Part shown: positions 22,905 to 32,233 of the stretch, piece by piece | Layout of the letters: each line of letters begins with the position of its first letter | Numbering within the stretch: the stretch's first letter is position 1 | Source: Nelumbo lutea | Taxonomy: Eukaryota > Streptophyta > Magnoliopsida > Proteales > Nelumbonaceae | Assembly: GCA_022828595.1 (NCBI GenBank) | Contig: JAKGHH010000001.1 | Span: forward strand, 122,090,999 to 122,154,998 | Length of the DNA stretch: 64,000 nt | Reading direction: 5' to 3' | Notes under the pieces: model-generated | What the model saw: the letters and a program-made list of their open reading frames with translations, nothing else | Told to the model about the DNA's origin: nothing | Databases searched by the model: none | Made by a program: the position numbers and the translations under genes

Positions 22905-23763
22905 GGAACAGGATGAGGGTTCAATTTCCAACAAGTGTCCATAGTATGTTTCGGCTTCTTACAATGATCAAAAGATATATCCTTTTATCTTCCTTTTTCA
23001 TTTCCCTTTTCTTATCTCCCCAAGTTTTTGGTTTTGTTATTGCTGTCTGATTCCATAGGTTGAAACTGTAACATAACCTTTCTCCTACTCTCTTCACTGT
23101 GCACTAATGAATAGGTTTGGGACAATGCCACACTCTCCCTAGTAAGTAGTTGCTGTTTTACAATATCAAAATCTAAATTCAGACCAGCTAAGAACTCAAA
23201 TACTCTGTTTGTTTCAACCAGCTTGCTATATGTTGTTGCATCTGTATGACTTTCCCACTCAATTGTCTTCGAGTGGTCAATTTCATGCCACAAAGATTTC
23301 AAAGTCGCAAAGTAAATTGAGACTGGCTTCTCCCCTTGAGATTATTCACTTCACACTTCAGTTCATAAGCCCTAGCAACATTAAGGGGTTGAGAGTAGGT
23401 CTCTTTCACATTATCCCGAATTTCCTTGGCTAGTTTTGCCCATAAATAACTTCAGCTAATGTAAGGTTACATTGAATTACACAACCATGTCATCACCAAA
23501 TAGTTTTCTTGAACCCATTTGGCATGTGATGTGTCTTCCTTGGCTAGCTTCTTTATATCCTCAATCACATAGCCTAATTTTCTTTTACCTCCAATGGCCA
23601 TCATGGCTGATTGGTTCCATTCTAGGTAATTGGTTCCATCGAACCTAATAGTAGTAATCTGAAAAGAACTTTCGGTCATGCTTCTAACCCCCAAAAAACC
23701 TTCCCCTTGAATCTTTAATTTGCTTCCACCCTTCTCCATTTTATATGAGATATTAACAGTCAC
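22905..23763 (-). pseudogene. Copia gag, broken
   Basis: The minus strand encodes the N-terminal Copia gag pattern (TTIRFDGTNYLEWNQSAMMA, then GKRKLGYVIEDIKKLAKED and WVQENYLVMTWLCNSM). A stop after that segment and a frame change separate it from the continuation at 23302-23012 (FEFLAGLNLDFDIVKQQLL). A CCHC zinc-knuckle remnant (C..C.K.KHTMDTC) lies near 22915-22975. The Gypsy insertion lies about 110 bp upstream of the gag start, so it separates gag from its promoter. The product would have been the nucleocapsid protein that packages element RNA. Confidence 0.85.
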
Positions 23764-23877
23764 TACTTCAAGAAGAAAACCCTTGAACTCCTCCTTTCAT
23801 GCAAAAAGAACTTAGCTTATTGAAATCAGCCACCCAGAAACCATTTACAAGTTACAATAATTGTCCAAGAGTCAACC

Positions 23878-24451
23878 TGATGGAGGCCCATCACAAGGCC
23901 CATCTCACCCTTAGGGGCGGCAGCTCCTAGGATGAGGATAAGAGTAACTAAGATTCAAGAATTCAAGATAAGCAAGGGATCCAATAATCCAAGATTAGCA
24001 AGACTCTTCCAAGATTATCAAGATAAAGCAAGACTCTTCCAAGACTCTTCCAAGATTAGCAAGATAAAGCAAGACTCTTCCAAGATTATCAAGAAAGACT
24101 CCAAGAAGCATCAAGATTAGCAAGATAATCCAAGATTCATGCATCTAGGGAGATCGGACGGTAGAGATCAAACCAAGAGGAGTTCGATCCTATCAGATTA
24201 GATATTTGGATCTATCCTAGTTGTTATTTCCTAGTTCTTTTACAATTTCCAAATGTATTATAAATACTGCTACTTTCCCAAAATTATTCATCAATTCATA
24301 CTTCATTTTTTTAGATTTTCTTCAAGTTCTCTTCTTTGAGTTTCGCCACCTTTTCTCTCTCCTAGAGAAATCGTGTAGTTTCGCTAGAAACTAGTGTTCG
24401 CCCGGTGCTTGCATAGCCAGCTCTAGTTTCCATTGCTTCCATGTTGCGTCA
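23878..24451 (+). repeat. 5' LTR of the Gypsy element
   Basis: It begins TGATGGAGGCCCATCACAAG and ends TTCCATGTTGCGTCA. The first part contains short tandem units of the type CAAGACTCTTCCAAGATTA (23995-24125). A TATA-type TATTATAAATACTG lies near 24258. Confidence 0.95.
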
Positions 24452-24452
24452 G

Positions 24453-24463
24453 GTGGTATCAGA
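24453..24463 (+). promoter_or_regulatory. Gypsy primer binding site
   Basis: TGGTATCAGAG lies 2 bases after the 5' LTR and matches the initiator tRNA-Met primer pattern. Confidence 0.8.
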
Positions 24464-24484
24464 GTAGGGAATTCGCCTAATCAG

Positions 24485-25660
24485 ATGGCCAACAAAGACG
24501 GTAGCAGTCGCAACCCACCCCGTGACGGAGATCAGGGGTTTCCAGCTGTTTGGAGAGCAATCGAAGAGCAGTGCACAACCACACGTAACATTGAGCAGCA
24601 GTTGGCAGAGATGATGGCTGAACAACTACGAACCTTCTTACAGGAGGTTGTTCCACGGAACCGGGAACATCCACAGCAAATCGAATGAGACGACCACGAC
24701 AGACCACCCGTCAGTACTGCGTTCCGATGACCAGTCCTAGACGATGACAGTAATGATGATCTAGAATTTGGTGGTGCTCCAGTTCTTCCTAGTAATGACA
24801 GAAACGACAGGAATTGGCATAATCAAGGTAACTTCAACCCCCGTAGGAATAATGATGAATTCAAACTTAAAGTAGATATTCCTACCTTTAGTGGAGATCT
24901 TGGCATAAAAGGACTTCTGGATTGGATCACAGAAGTCGACAGATTCTTTGATTACATAGAAATACTAGAGGAACAAAGGGTAAAATTGGTAGCTTTCCGA
25001 TTAAAGGGAGGCACATCTGTTTGGTGGGAACGGATGAGAGAGACCCGGATTAGAGAAGGAAGGGGTCCTGTTTGAACCTGGAGGCGCATGAAACAATTAA
25101 TCAGAGGTAGATTTTTACCTCCAGACTATGAACAATATATGTTTGAATCTTACCAGCGGTGTGTGCAGGGTTCACGTAGTGTTAATGAGTACACATCAGA
25201 ATATTTAAGATTAGCAGAAAGAAACCAGTTGTCTGAAAGTGATAACCAGCAAGCAGCCCGTTATCTGAGCGGGTTAAGACTGTCCATCAGGGACAAAATT
25301 GGTGTACAAATGGTTCTTAGTGTGCAGGAAGCAAGAAACTTGGCCTTGAAAGCAAAATTAATGTTCCAAGACAAGCATGTAGTGATAATTACCGCCGGTA
25401 CAGCGGGAGCGACAACATACCAGTCACTGTTGACAAGAACAAATCAGTCCTAGATGTACAACCCTCTCACCCGGCAAGCACAAGTAACGCCAGTAAAGCT
25501 ACTACAGGAGGACATACTCGAGGTAATCCATCCAACCCTCCTAAACCCAGTAACCCTTATGCAAAGACTACTCCTATTAAATGTTTTAAATGTAATGAGG
25601 TTGGATATAGATCCAATGACTGTCCCAGGAGGAAGACAGTTAATATGGTAGAAAAGGAGG
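24485..25660 (+). pseudogene. Gypsy gag with zinc knuckle, broken
   Basis: An ATG at 24485 opens gag. The Retrotrans_gag core is clear: DIPTFSGDLGIKGLLDWITE, FRLKGGTSVWWERM and FLPPDYEQYMFESYQRCVQG. Stops interrupt it at 24686 and 24728 (TGA), and again near 25073. Near 25380-25450 the frame changes, and the CCHC box follows at 25582-25623 (CFKCNEVGYRSNDC), where Tyr occupies the position normally held by the zinc-binding His. An acidic stretch (VEKEEEEDIEEDV) precedes the protease. The product would have been the capsid-nucleocapsid protein; this copy cannot make one. Confidence 0.9.
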
Positions 25661-25739
25661 AGGAGGAAGATATTGAGGAGGATGTATACTGTGGACGTAA
25701 TAGGGAGGATGAAGAGGGTCCATATGAATATGAGGAGTA

Positions 25740-26190
25740 TACTTGTGTTGTAAGAAAATTAATGTTGTCCCAGAAAAATAAAGATACTTCTCAAAGGCAT
25801 AGATTATTTCGTACCAGATGAACTGTCAAGGGAAAAGTATTTAATTTAATTATTGATAGTAGCAATCAGGAAAATATTATTTGCAGGGAGGTCATCCAAC
25901 AATTACAGTTGATTCCTGAAAAACATCCCAACCTATACACAATTGGGTGGATAAAGGAAGGAGGCAGCGTACGAGTGGAAGAACGCTGCAAGGTACCTTT
26001 TTTGATTGGTAAGTACCAAAATGAAGTATATTGTGATATTGTAGATATGGATTCTTGCCATATTTTGTTAGGGAGGCCTTGGCAGTTTGATACAGATGCA
26101 AGGCACATGGGTAGGAAGAATACCTACCAACTTGAAAAAGAAGGTACACGTTATACTTTGTTACCTATAACAGAAAAAAATATTACAAAT
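25740..26190 (+). pseudogene. Gypsy protease region
   Basis: The frame continues with FNLIIDSSNQENIICREVIQ, the place of the retropepsin active-site loop. The usual D-S/T-G triad reads Asp-Ser-Ser, so the Gly is lost. DIVDMDSCHILLGRPWQFDT is the conserved C-terminal signature of the domain. A TGA at 25819 interrupts it upstream. The domain would normally cut the Gag-Pol polyprotein. Confidence 0.85.
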
Positions 26191-26299
26191 GTTCCAAAAA
26201 CACATGAGAAGAATTTCCTTACCATCATCCATCATCATGCTGAATTTGTTAAAGAATGTAAGGACACTCATGAAATACATTTGCTAGTAGTAAAAGAAG

Positions 26300-27896
26300 A
26301 AAACGTTAATGATGAAAATAAAATTCCAGCAGAAGTACATGGACTACTGTATGAATTCAATGATGTAGTTCCAGAGGAGTTACCAAATGAACTCCCTCCC
26401 GTGAGAGACATACAACACCATATTGATTTTGTTCCAGGTGCTAGTCTACCTAAGGAGAATGAAATCTTACGGGAAAAGGTAGAAGAATTATTGAAAAAGG
26501 GACACATTCAAAACAACATGAGTCCTTGTGCAGTACCTGCCTTACTTACACCTAAGAAGGATGGCAGTTGGAGAATGTGTGTCGACAGCAGGGCCATTAA
26601 TAAGATTACCATTGGGTACAAATTTCCCATTCCTAGGCTGGATGACATGCTAGATTAGCTTAATGGAGCTGTAGTTTTCTCAAAAATAGATCTCAGGAGT
26701 GGATATCATCAAATCAGGATCCGTCCCGAAGATGAATGAAAGACAGCCTTCAATACTAGAGATGGCTTGTTCGAGTGGTTAGTCATGCCCTTTGGGCTAA
26801 CCAATGCACCCAGCACATTCATGAGGCTGATGAATCAGGTATTGCATCCATTCATTGGTAAATTTGTGGTAGTCTATTTTGATGATATTTTGATATACAA
26901 CAAATCTATCACTAAGCATGTGAGACATATTAGGGAGGTCCTGCAAACATTGAGGGAAAATAAATTATATGCTAATTTGAAGAAATGCATCTTTATGAAT
27001 GATAATTTATTATTCATGAGATTTATTATAAGCAATGATGGAGTGAAGGTAGATGAGGAAAAAGTGAAAGCCATTAGGGAGTGGCCGACCCCATCCACTG
27101 TCACAGATGACAGCCGATTTCATGGGTTGGCAACCTTCTATAGGCGCTTTATTAAGAATTTTAGTAGTATCATGGCTCCCATTACTAAATGTTTGAAAAA
27201 TGGTAAATTTCAATGGGGAGAAGAACAAGAGCAAAGTTTTGCTCTCATAAAAGAAAAATTATGTACTGCTCCTGTCCTTACCTTGCCAAACTTTAATAAA
27301 TTATTTGAAGTTGAATGTGTTGCCAGTGGAGTTGGCATAGGGGCTGTATTGTCCCAAGAGAAAAGACTCATTGCTTTCTTCAGTGAAGCTAGGATAAAGT
27401 GGTCTACTTATGACAAGGAGTTCTATGTTGTGGTTAGAGCCTTGAAGACATGGGAACACTATTTAATTGCAAAAGAATTTGTTCTCTATACTGACCACCA
27501 GGCCCTAAAATATCTTAGTGGGCAAAAGCAATTAAGAAGTGATTTACATGCTAGATGGTCTACTTTCCTAGACAAGTTTCCATATAAAATTGTGTATAAG
27601 ACAGGACAGCAAAATAAAGTGGCTGATGCACTTAGTAGGCATGTAGATCTCATCAAGACCCTCAGTGTGGAGATTGTGGGTTTTGAGTGCCTAAAAGACT
27701 TATATGCCCAAGATGAAGACTTCCAACAGGTATGGGAGAAATGTGTGAGTAAACAGCCAGCAGAAGACTTCTTTATTTATGATGGGTTCCTTATGAAAGG
27801 GAAACAACTCTGTATCCCTTGCACTTCCCTCCGCGAAAAGATCATCAGGGATTTGCATGGGGGGGGGGGGATTAACAAGACACTTGGGAAGGGATA
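26300..27896 (+). pseudogene. Gypsy reverse transcriptase and RNase H, broken
   Basis: The frame keeps HGLLYEFNDVVPEELPNELP and the RT core ([59 protein letters not shown]; catalytic [11 protein letters not shown]). Stops at 26656 (TAG, where Gln is expected) and 26737 (TGA, where Trp is expected) break the RT. RNase H follows ([41 protein letters not shown]); the first catalytic Asp of the ECDASG motif is Val. The frame ends after a run of 12 G at 27859-27870, which shifts it away from integrase. Confidence 0.92.
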
Positions 27897-28983
27897 AAAT
27901 AGTAGAAGCAGTTAAGGGGCGATATTATTGGCCAAAATTAAGAAGGAATGTGTCTACCATTGTAAGCAGATGTTATGTTTGTCAGACAGCTAAGGGACAA
28001 ACCCAAAACACAGGTCTCTACATGCCCCTACCCGTTCCTACTGCTATTTGGAAAGACCTATCCATGGATTTTGTGCTAGGCTTGCCAAAGACCCAGAGGA
28101 ACATGGACTCCGTCTTCGTGGTGGTTGATAGATTCTCAAAAATTGCTCACTTCCTCCCATGCAAGAAAACAGCAGATGCATCCGCTACAGCCAAATTGTT
28201 TTTCAGGGAGATTGTCCGCTTGCATGGGGTACCCAAGACCATCACACCAAATCGTGACACACGGTTCCTCAGTCACTTTTGGATGACCCTGTAGAGGTTG
28301 TTTGATTCATAACTTAATTTCAGCAACACAGCCCATCCGCAGATGGACAGATAGAAGTAGTAAACCAAACCTTAGGGAATTTAATTCGCAGCATATGTCA
28401 GGAGAGGCCAAAACAGTGGGACTTCACCATAGCCCAGGCCGAGTTCGCCTATAACAATGCAGTGCACAGTTTTATAGGCAGATCCCCTTTCTCCACCGTA
28501 TACATGAAGGTCCCTAACCATGCACTAGATTTAGTGAAGCTACCCAGAGTACCTAGTGCCAATATCTCGGCAGAACAGATGGCAGAACAAATCCAGTTCG
28601 TCCAAGAGGCCGTGAAGCAGAAGCTTGAGCAATCCAGTGCCAAGTACAAGATGGCCGCAAACAAGCACTGCCGACCTCAAGTGTTTGATGTAGGTGATGA
28701 GATTATGGTCTTCTTAAGGAAGGAAAGGATTCCCGTAGGTATTTACAACAAGTTGAAGCCTTGGAAGTATGGTCCATATAAGAACGTGAAGAAGATTAAT
28801 GACAATGCCTATGTAGTGGATTTACCAGATCATATGGGTATATCCAAGACCTTCTACATTGCTGACCTTCATCGGTACCTGCCGGAAATAACACTTGTCT
28901 ATCCTAATCACGACTCTGGGTCGAGTTCTTTCCAAGTGGGGGAGAATGATGGAGGTCCATCACAAGGCCCATCTCACCCCTAG
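27857..28983 (+). pseudogene. Gypsy integrase with GPY/F-type tail, broken
   Basis: The zinc-binding region keeps [20 protein letters not shown] and VCQTAKG. The core has the first Asp ([13 protein letters not shown]), but the second (usually S-D-R-D) reads TPNRD, so a catalytic Asp is Asn at 28250-28252. A TAG at 28292 ends this frame; the Glu-containing [12 protein letters not shown] follows in another frame. The tail has [20 protein letters not shown] and [20 protein letters not shown], the GPY/F-like module. I see no clear chromodomain. The frame ends at 28983, inside the 3' LTR. Confidence 0.9.
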
Positions 28984-29522
28984 GGGCGGCAGCTCCTAGG
29001 ATGAGGATAAGAGTAATTAAGATCCAAGAATTCAAGATAAGCAAAGGATCCAAGAATCCAAGATTAGCAAGACTCTTCCAAGATTATCAAGATAAAGCAA
29101 GACTCTTCCAAGACTCTTCCAAAGATTTGCAAGATAAAGCAAGACTCTTCCAAGATTATCAAGAAAGACTCCAAGAAGCATCAAGATTAGCAAGACAATC
29201 CAAGATTCATGCATCTAGGGAGATCGGACGGTGGAGATCAAACCAAGGAGAGTTCGATCCTATCAGATTAGATATTTGGATCTATCCTAGTTGTTATTTC
29301 CTAGTTATTTTACAATTTCCAAATGTATTATAAATACTGCTATTTTCCCAAAATTATTGATCAATTCATACTTCATGTTTTTCAGATTTTCTTCAAGTTC
29401 TCTTCTTCTATTTTCGCCACCTTTTCTCTCTCCTAGAGAATTCGGTGTTCTTCGCTAGAAGCTAGCAATCGCCCAGTGCTTGCATAGCTTGCCCGGTTTC
29501 TCATTGCTTCCATGCTGCATCA
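28947..29522 (+). repeat. 3' LTR of the Gypsy element
   Basis: Pair of the LTR at 23878. It is preceded by the purine tract AAGTGGGGGAGAA (28934-28946). The last codons of pol overlap its first 37 bases. Confidence 0.95.
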
Positions 29523-29527
29523 CAACC

Positions 29528-29966
29528 ACAGTCAAACAATTCTGGGAGCAAGAACTGGTCGTGGGATTTTGAAAAAAACCTAGAGAATAGAACAGTGAAA
29601 ACAAAGATTTGTCAAAAACCCTAAAGAAACAAGCAAGGGAGACTGAAAATTTGTTAACCGCTGCTTCCAGAGTGGTTTAAACTACTCTTATTTAAGGTCG
29701 ATCTGAATAAAGAGAAGCTTTTTTCTCAAAAGAAATTGATCGCCACCTTCAATCTCTAGTTTAAACCCTGATCCTTGAACTTACCTAGTTTCTCTGATTC
29801 TTCCTGGTCACTGGGCAGTCTCCAAAGGTCAATCCCTTGGGCAGCTACTGAAGTCTCCAAGAACCTCCAAGAATCAGGCGATATGTGCTGAACCTACAGC
29901 CCTAGGTAATTCTCATGCAGCCAACTGGATCATGCCCACATGAGAACACTAATCAACCCTAGGCTG
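29528..29966 (-). other. Copia leader region right of the Gypsy insert
   Basis: Untranslated leader of the Copia element between its primer site and the nested Gypsy element. No coding similarity was recognised in it. Confidence 0.7.
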
Positions 29967-29978
29967 GCTCTGATACCA
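29967..29978 (-). promoter_or_regulatory. Copia primer binding site (initiator tRNA-Met)
   Basis: GCTCTGATACCA on the plus strand is the complement of TGGTATCAGAGC, the standard initiator tRNA-Met primer site of plant Copia elements, directly inside the 5' LTR. Confidence 0.9.
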
Positions 29979-30304
29979 ACTTGGATAAATTAGACCAGAA
30001 ACTGATTGTTTTCTGGTATAGATTTAGTAGAAAAAGAAAAGAAAAGAAGGTCACGAATAGAAGAAAAGAGAGAAGAGAAGAAGGAAGAGAGAAAGAAAGG
30101 GTGTGGTTCAATAATTTTGCCGCCCCACTAGATTAGTATTTATATATTACATCTGAAGTGTAGTGGAGTTACATAAATACCCTATCGAAACATAAATAAA
30201 TGTAAAACAATATGTCTAGCCTAACTACCATAACTACCATGCAATAAATATATAAAAAATATTAGTGGGACCACACACACCAACAACTAACTACTATCTC
30301 TACA
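29979..30304 (-). repeat. 5' LTR of the Copia element
   Basis: Pair of the LTR at 19061-19404. On the minus strand it starts TGTAGAGATAGTAG and is followed at 29978 by the primer site. It contains a GA-rich stretch (AAAGAGAGAAGAGAAGAAGG) and AT-rich TATTTATATATT. Confidence 0.9.
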
Positions 30305-31440
30305 ATGATAGAGAGATGAAGTAATGGGATCTGACACAGATCACAGGATATTGATTTTGAGAAGTGGGTAGACTGAGTTGTAGAGAATCAAATTTGAATT
30401 ATAAAACAGGTTGTAGAACCGAGATTAGAGAGTGGAAAATCTAAAACAAAGATCAATAAGCAACAAACTACCTAGAAATGAATTCTGCAAGGCTTTGAAG
30501 CTAGGAAGATCAATAAACAACAAACTACCTAGAAATGAATTATAAAACAGGTTGTAGAACCGAGATCAAACTTGAGCTTTTGCAAGTTCCAGCATTTGCA
30601 TTCTCAAGCTAGGAAGCAGAATAGAAAAAGTTTTATTTTCTATTTTTTATTTTTCTAGAGTTTCTAATAAAAATTTCTGCATTTTTTATTTTTTTATAAT
30701 TTATTAATTAATCTATTATTTTTTTATATTTGTTTAATGGTGAGAGCAGTTGGAGCACCATTGGGTAGAAGATCCAGTTGTATTTGCATTGATGAAAGTG
30801 TCAAACATCTACAAAAATTGTATTATTATTTGCATCGTTCAAAACAAATGAACTGAGCTGAATGTCAAGGGGGTGTATAAATTTTGAACCACTTTGCATT
30901 TATGGAGATTTTTGTTTTATACTGTACAAATAATTTGTATCCGTACTCCTTCCAAGCACAGCTTAAATATTCCTATCAGTTTGGTATCCACGGAATCTCT
31001 GCACCTCAGCATATCGGACCTGTTTGAGTTTTGTCACCTCCAAGCTTCAACGTAGGCGCTAGCCCTACTCCACCATTAGTCCTTAGTACTGCACGTCCAT
31101 GTTAGAGCGGACATGAGTTCGGAAGATCAACAAGTACATATTATCACTGACGACGCGGGTAGGAAATAAGGACAGGACTCTGATACAGCACTACAGCCGG
31201 TTCTTTAAATCTGAGATTTCCACTAAGCTAATGAATGAAATGATTTTTTGCTCTAAGAAATTGAGTATTTCAAATATTCTTTTTTAAATTTCATAGTTAA
31301 ATAGGATAAATCAGAAAATTGAGTTTTTTCATTTCCAAATTCTAATAATGACATCATAAAGGGCACTAAAGTGGTGTTCTACTTCCAACATAAAAGTCTA
31401 GAGTCTAGATTATGAGTCAGATTAGAGCTTTCCATGAAAG
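30305..31440. other. Intergenic, no gene recognised
   Basis: A local duplication of about 60-140 bp is visible: ATAAAACAGGTTGTAGAACC occurs near 30401 and 30541, and CAACAAACTACCTAGAAATG near 30461 and 30520. T-rich tracts lie at 30630-30730. Nothing coding was found. Confidence 0.5.
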
Positions 31441-31849
31441 TAGAGGTGCTCACGCTTCGCAACCATAGGCCTATTTTTTAAAACCAAGTTGGTATTTCTG
31501 ATCTTAGGAAAATCGGTAATCAAAATTGAACCAAAGCCGATTGGTTAACTGGTTGACTGGTCTGGTTCGTTATTTTTTTTTTTATTTTTTATATTTACAA
31601 TATATATTATAAAAAATATATAAATATATAATAAAAACTAGAAATACATAAAAAATATTATATTTTAAATAATAAATAATATATTATATATATTATAAAT
31701 ATACATCTATAATTCATATTTATTAATTTATAATATATATAATATACATAAATATACATATAATATATAGAAATATATGTATACCAGTCGATTCAATAAA
31801 CCAAAAATTCAGTTCAGTTCGGGTTTCCAGTTTTTCTTGCTCACTCCTA
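31441..31849. mobile_element. hAT-type MITE, 409 bp
   Basis: Ends TAGAGGTGCTCACG and the reverse complement of TAGGAGTGAGCAAG. Flanks CATGAAAG (31433-31440) and TATGAAAG (31850-31857) are an 8 bp target duplication with one change, as hAT elements make. The middle is AT-rich (TATA repeats, 31590-31780) between two GC-richer arms built from AAACCGGTT-like text. No coding region. Confidence 0.75.
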
Positions 31850-32233
31850 TATGAAAGTGCATAAACAAACACGTTTTGTAGGCTTGTAGATGGATCAGGT
31901 TGACCCAAAGTCTGGTTAGGTTTTCTTAGCTAATCAATTTAGGTGATGTTTGGTATGATTGTCATTTTCTTGTAGACAAGGACCACGTTTTGGAATTCAG
32001 TATAGTAATTATGGTTGTATACATATTTTATGTTGTTATTTAGTGTCGGTTAATATATGAATTTAGTATAGTAATTCTGGTTTTATACATATTTTATATT
32101 GCATAAATAATGAAAACATTATTTTCATTGCAAGAAACATCAAAATGATGTTTTCTCTAAATTTTTCTCTCACATAATTCGAGGCATTTGCTGTTGCTTG
32201 AAATAAATTGAAAATGCTCAATTAAAAAATAAA
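31850..32233. other. Intergenic, no gene recognised
   Basis: A short direct repeat is present: GTATAGTAATTATGGTTGTA near 32001 and GTATAGTAATTCTGGTTTTA near 32064, each followed by TACATATTTTAT. No coding similarity. Confidence 0.5.

Larger units (their letters stand above)
23878..29522 (+). mobile_element. Gypsy LTR retrotransposon, complete, nested in Copia
   Basis: LTRs at 23878-24451 (574 bp) and 28947-29522 (576 bp), each TGATGG...TCA, are flanked by perfect CAACC duplications (23873-23877 and 29523-29527). Order: primer site, gag with zinc knuckle, protease, reverse transcriptase, RNase H, integrase, purine tract (Gypsy order). About 6 differences in the first 125 LTR bases indicate a younger insertion than its Copia host. 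The pol frame ends inside the 3' LTR, a feature known from the CRM chromovirus lineage; assignment to that lineage is inference. No frame is intact. Confidence 0.95.
19061..30304 (-). mobile_element. Copia LTR retrotransposon, minus strand, split by Gypsy
   Basis: LTRs at 19061-19404 and 29979-30304 share sequence throughout. Perfect 5 bp target duplications ATGAT flank the element (19056-19060 and 30305-30309). The minus-strand order is 5' LTR, Met-tRNA primer site, gag, integrase, reverse transcriptase, RNase H, purine tract, 3' LTR: the Copia order, with integrase before polymerase. The 5645 bp Gypsy insertion near the gag start accounts for half the length; the Copia element itself is about 5.6 kb. 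LTR copies differ at about 8 of the first 90 positions plus an indel, so it is older than the Gypsy insert. All coding parts carry stops or frameshifts. Confidence 0.95.

Noticed and set aside
29001..29333. 110-codon frame at the start of the Gypsy 3' LTR as a gene
   Set aside because: It lies wholly inside the LTR and reads through the CAAGACTCTTCC tandem units; the same text in the 5' LTR is broken.
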